64,000 bases of DNA from Methylopila sp. Yamaguchi (GTDB lineage: Bacteria; Pseudomonadota; Alphaproteobacteria; Rhizobiales; Methylopilaceae). This document shows, in pieces, positions 60,018 through 64,000 of this stretch (position 1 is the stretch's first letter; each line of letters starts with the position of its first letter). A program made the translations under genes and the position numbers. The notes under the pieces were generated by a model. The model searched no databases and was not told the DNA's origin. It saw nothing but the letters and a program-made list of their open reading frames with translations. The stretch lies in NCBI RefSeq assembly GCF_002897035.1, contig NZ_BAUX01000004.1, forward strand, positions 186,001-250,000, written 5' to 3'.

Positions 60018-60084
60018 CATTCCGGGCGACGTCCCGGAACCCATAAGCCCGCCGACGGAGAGCGATCTCGGCCGGCGGGCTTAT
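60018..60084. repeat. palindromic (REP-like) element between convergent genes
   Basis: Two nested inverted repeats: TTCCGGG-CGACGT-CCCGGAA (60020-60039) and the perfect 12-bp ATAAGCCCGCCG / CGGCGGGCTTAT (60043-60054 with 60073-60084). The CATTCCGGG ... CCCGGAACCCATAA style is that of dispersed palindromic repeats in alphaproteobacteria. It may end transcription from both sides. Confidence 0.6.
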
Positions 60085-60121
60085 CCTCGGGACATTCGAT
60101 GGGACGCGGGCTGACGCCGAC

Positions 60122-60883
60122 CTACAGATATGCGCGTTCGGACTGGGAGCCCTGGCGGTAGAACGGCACCGGCAGGTCCCGCTCCAGGCCCTCGTCCATC
60201 CGGCGGGCGAGATCGTCGATCACGATGCGGGTGATCGCCGGCAGGTTTAGTTCGCGGGCCTCCGAGAGCGAGACCCACACCAGCTCGACCAACTCGGCGT
60301 CGGCCGTGACGATCCCGTCCACCTTCGCCGTCACCAGGCTGGCGTCGCCCGCGAAGAAGCGGGTGTCGAAGCGCTTTGGCCGGCCGGGAGGCGTGATGGC
60401 GCGGGCGACGAAGTGCAGCCCCTCGAGCGAGGGGAACACGTCGGCCTCGGCGAAAGGCTTCCAGGCCTCGCCGCGGGGTTCGAAGGCGCCGGTCTCGGTC
60501 TCGCCGATGAGCAGGCCGGTCTCCTCCGCGAGCTCGCGGATGGCGGCGAGGCCGTAGGCGCGGGCGCGGGTGATCGACGGACGTTGCACGCCCGCCTGCA
60601 GCCGGCGCTCCACGTGCGGCGCGTAGGCGCCGGCGATGTTGACGCGACCGTCCTCCGGCTCCACGCGCCCGCCGGGGAACACGTATTTGCCGGGCATGAA
60701 GCGCACGCCCTCGTGGCGCTTGCCCATCAGCAGCTTCGGCTCGGACGCCTGCCGGTCCACCAGGATGAGGGTCGCCGCGTCCTTGGGAACGAGGCGGGGG
60801 CGGAGGCCTTCGCGGGCGCGGCTTCGGCGATCTGCTCGGCGCCGCCGTCGCTCACGGGCGGCGCTCCGGCTTGAGCCCGCCAT
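60122..60883 (-). CDS. NUDIX hydrolase
   Basis: 253 residues from ATG 60883. NUDIX core: PGKYVFPGGRVEPEDG with GGxxE-like start, then an insert and AAIRELAEETGLLIG carrying RELxEExG, the magnesium-binding helix. It hydrolyses nucleoside diphosphates linked to other groups. Upstream part is unnatural: the first 25 residues are an Arg-rich stretch that overlaps the DUF983 gene by 32 bases, while a GTG that overlaps the DUF983 stop (GTGA) starts a better N-terminus in another frame, so a one-base shift near 60,800 is possible. Confidence 0.85.
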   Translation of the reverse strand: MAGSSRSAARERRRRRADRRSRAREGLRPRLVPKDAATLILVDRQASEPKLLMGKRHEGVRFMPGKYVFPGGRVEPEDGRVNIAGAYAPHVERRLQAGVQRPSITRARAYGLAAIRELAEETGLLIGETETGAFEPRGEAWKPFAEADVFPSLEGLHFVARAITPPGRPKRFDTRFFAGDASLVTAKVDGIVTADAELVELVWVSLSEARELNLPAITRIVIDDLARRMDEGLERDLPVPFYRQGSQSERAYL

Positions 60884-61300
60884 CCGCGAGATGGGCGCTG
60901 TCGTCCTCGCCGCCGAAGCCGTGCATGCGCAGGGCCCACTGCAGCCCCACGAGCGCGCCCTTCACCGGCGGCAGCAAAGCGAGCGACAGGATGATCGTCA
61001 GCGGCATCCAGAGCACGAGATGCACCCAGACCTCGGGCTTGTACGCCACCTCCACCGCGAGCAGCCCCGCCACCACGACGTGGGCGACGATGGTGATGAC
61101 GACGTAGGGCGGGGCGTCGTCGGCGCGCTGGTGATGCAGCTCCTCGCCGCAGTTTTCGCAGGCGTCGACGACCTTGAGGTACGCGCGGAAGAGGCGACCC
61201 TCTCCGCAGGCGGGACAGCGAAGCATCAGGCCGCGGCCCATCGAGCGGGCGACCGGACGGCTTTCCTCGGCGCCGCCGCCTGCGATCGTTACGTGTGCGC

Positions 61301-61304
<4 letters not shown>
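60852..61304 (-). CDS. DUF983 membrane protein
   Basis: 150 residues. Zinc-binding pair CPACGEGRLF and CENCGEELHH at about 30-60, then two membrane helices (YVVITIVAHVVVAGLLAVEV, HLVLWMPLTIILSLALLPP) and GLQWALRMHG, the DUF983 signature. Starts four bases inside the rnr stop region. Conserved neighbour of rnr in this group. Confidence 0.9.
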
Positions 61305-63661
<2,357 letters not shown>

Positions 63662-63724
63662 GGCGGTCCCTTGCTACGTGGCGGATCGGCGGACCCTATA
63701 CGATTTCAGACGTGGCGCGCAGGC

Positions 63725-64000
63725 TCAGCCCCGCGTCGCCTCAAAGGCGCGCGCCAGCGCCACGAAGCCCTCCACGGGGATCTCCTCTGCCCGACGCGTG
63801 GGCTCGACGCCGGCGGCGGCCAGCAGGGCCGCGGCGTCGCCGAGGCTCTTGAGGCTCTGGCGCAGCATCTTGCGGCGTTGGCCGAAGGCGGCCTGCGTCA
63901 CGGCTTCAAGCGCGCGGACAGGGCAGGGCAGAGGAGTCTCGCGTGGCGTGAGCCGCACCACCGAAGACGTCACCTTGGGCGGCGGCGTGAAGGCCTGCGG
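63725..64000 (-). CDS. rsmA: 16S rRNA dimethyladenosine transferase, 3' end only
   Basis: The last 91 codons are visible; the 5' part lies beyond the window. [16 protein letters not shown] is the conserved end of the catalytic domain of KsgA/RsmA, followed by the C-terminal helical domain ([21 protein letters not shown]). The enzyme dimethylates two adenines near the 3' end of 16S rRNA. Frame fits the window edge. Confidence 0.92.
   Translation of the reverse strand, partial: PQAFTPPPKVTSSVVRLTPRETPLPCPVRALEAVTQAAFGQRRKMLRQSLKSLGDAAALLAAAGVEPTRRAEEIPVEGFVALARAFEATRG

Overview
The window comes from a GC-rich alphaproteobacterium, most likely Hyphomicrobiales (Rhizobiales). The evidence is DivK next to the diguanylate cyclase response regulator PleD, an EipB/DUF1849 periplasmic protein, a phasin, ClpS-ClpA, and the chromosomal run dinB-DUF3572-divK-pleD ... 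rpmG-MFS ... NUDIX-DUF983-rnr-rsmA. I cannot name the genus from sequence alone.

Bases 1 to about 32,140 look like the right part of a prophage whose left end lies outside the window. From left to right: the end of the late operon (an FAD-oxidoreductase-like protein and a tail-like protein), a lysis module (amidase endolysin and three or four small membrane or accessory proteins, 2.8-5.0 kb), a cargo region of almost 20 kb (5.3-24.1 kb), a leftward replication module (24.9-27.2 kb), a divergent Cro/CI-type switch with five GCGC-N6-GCGC operators (27.6-28.8 kb), a rightward early operon including a GcrA-like protein (28.8-30.8 kb), and a tyrosine integrase facing the 3' end of a tRNA-Arg(TCT) gene, which marks the attachment site.

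The cargo region holds two RTX (hemolysin-type) proteins, a SOS-associated (SRAP) peptidase plus a decayed second copy of its 3' end, a 1260-residue nuclease-STAND NTPase protein of Avs-like layout (the best anti-phage defence candidate), an alarmone-type HD hydrolase, a thermonuclease, a PD-(D/E)xK-like small protein, a HEPN/AbiU2-like protein, several unknowns, and an intergenic array of a perfect DnaA box plus three TTCGAA repeats at exact 11-bp spacing, which looks like a replication origin or operator.

From 32.1 kb onward the window is chromosomal. First comes an orphan BrnA-like antitoxin, then a divergent cluster (32.7-38.2 kb) with a metallophosphoesterase-radical SAM fusion, a PhnD/PhnE/PhnC-like ABC transporter and the two rSAM/selenodomain-associated transferases (TIGR04283 and TIGR04282 types). 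Their overlaps suggest one pathway whose product is unknown to me. Housekeeping genes follow: doxX-like, panC, a DnaJ-domain protein, a D-Ala-D-Ala carboxypeptidase with SPOR domain, phasin, clpS-clpA, azlCD, a HIT protein, a FemAB-like acyltransferase, a glycerophosphodiesterase, RidA, EipB-like, dinB, DUF3572, divK, pleD, a third large RTX protein, rpmG, an MFS transporter, an unknown secreted protein, NUDIX, DUF983, rnr and the 3' end of rsmA cut by the window edge.

No rRNA, CRISPR array or transposase was seen, and no type I secretion genes for the RTX proteins lie in the window.
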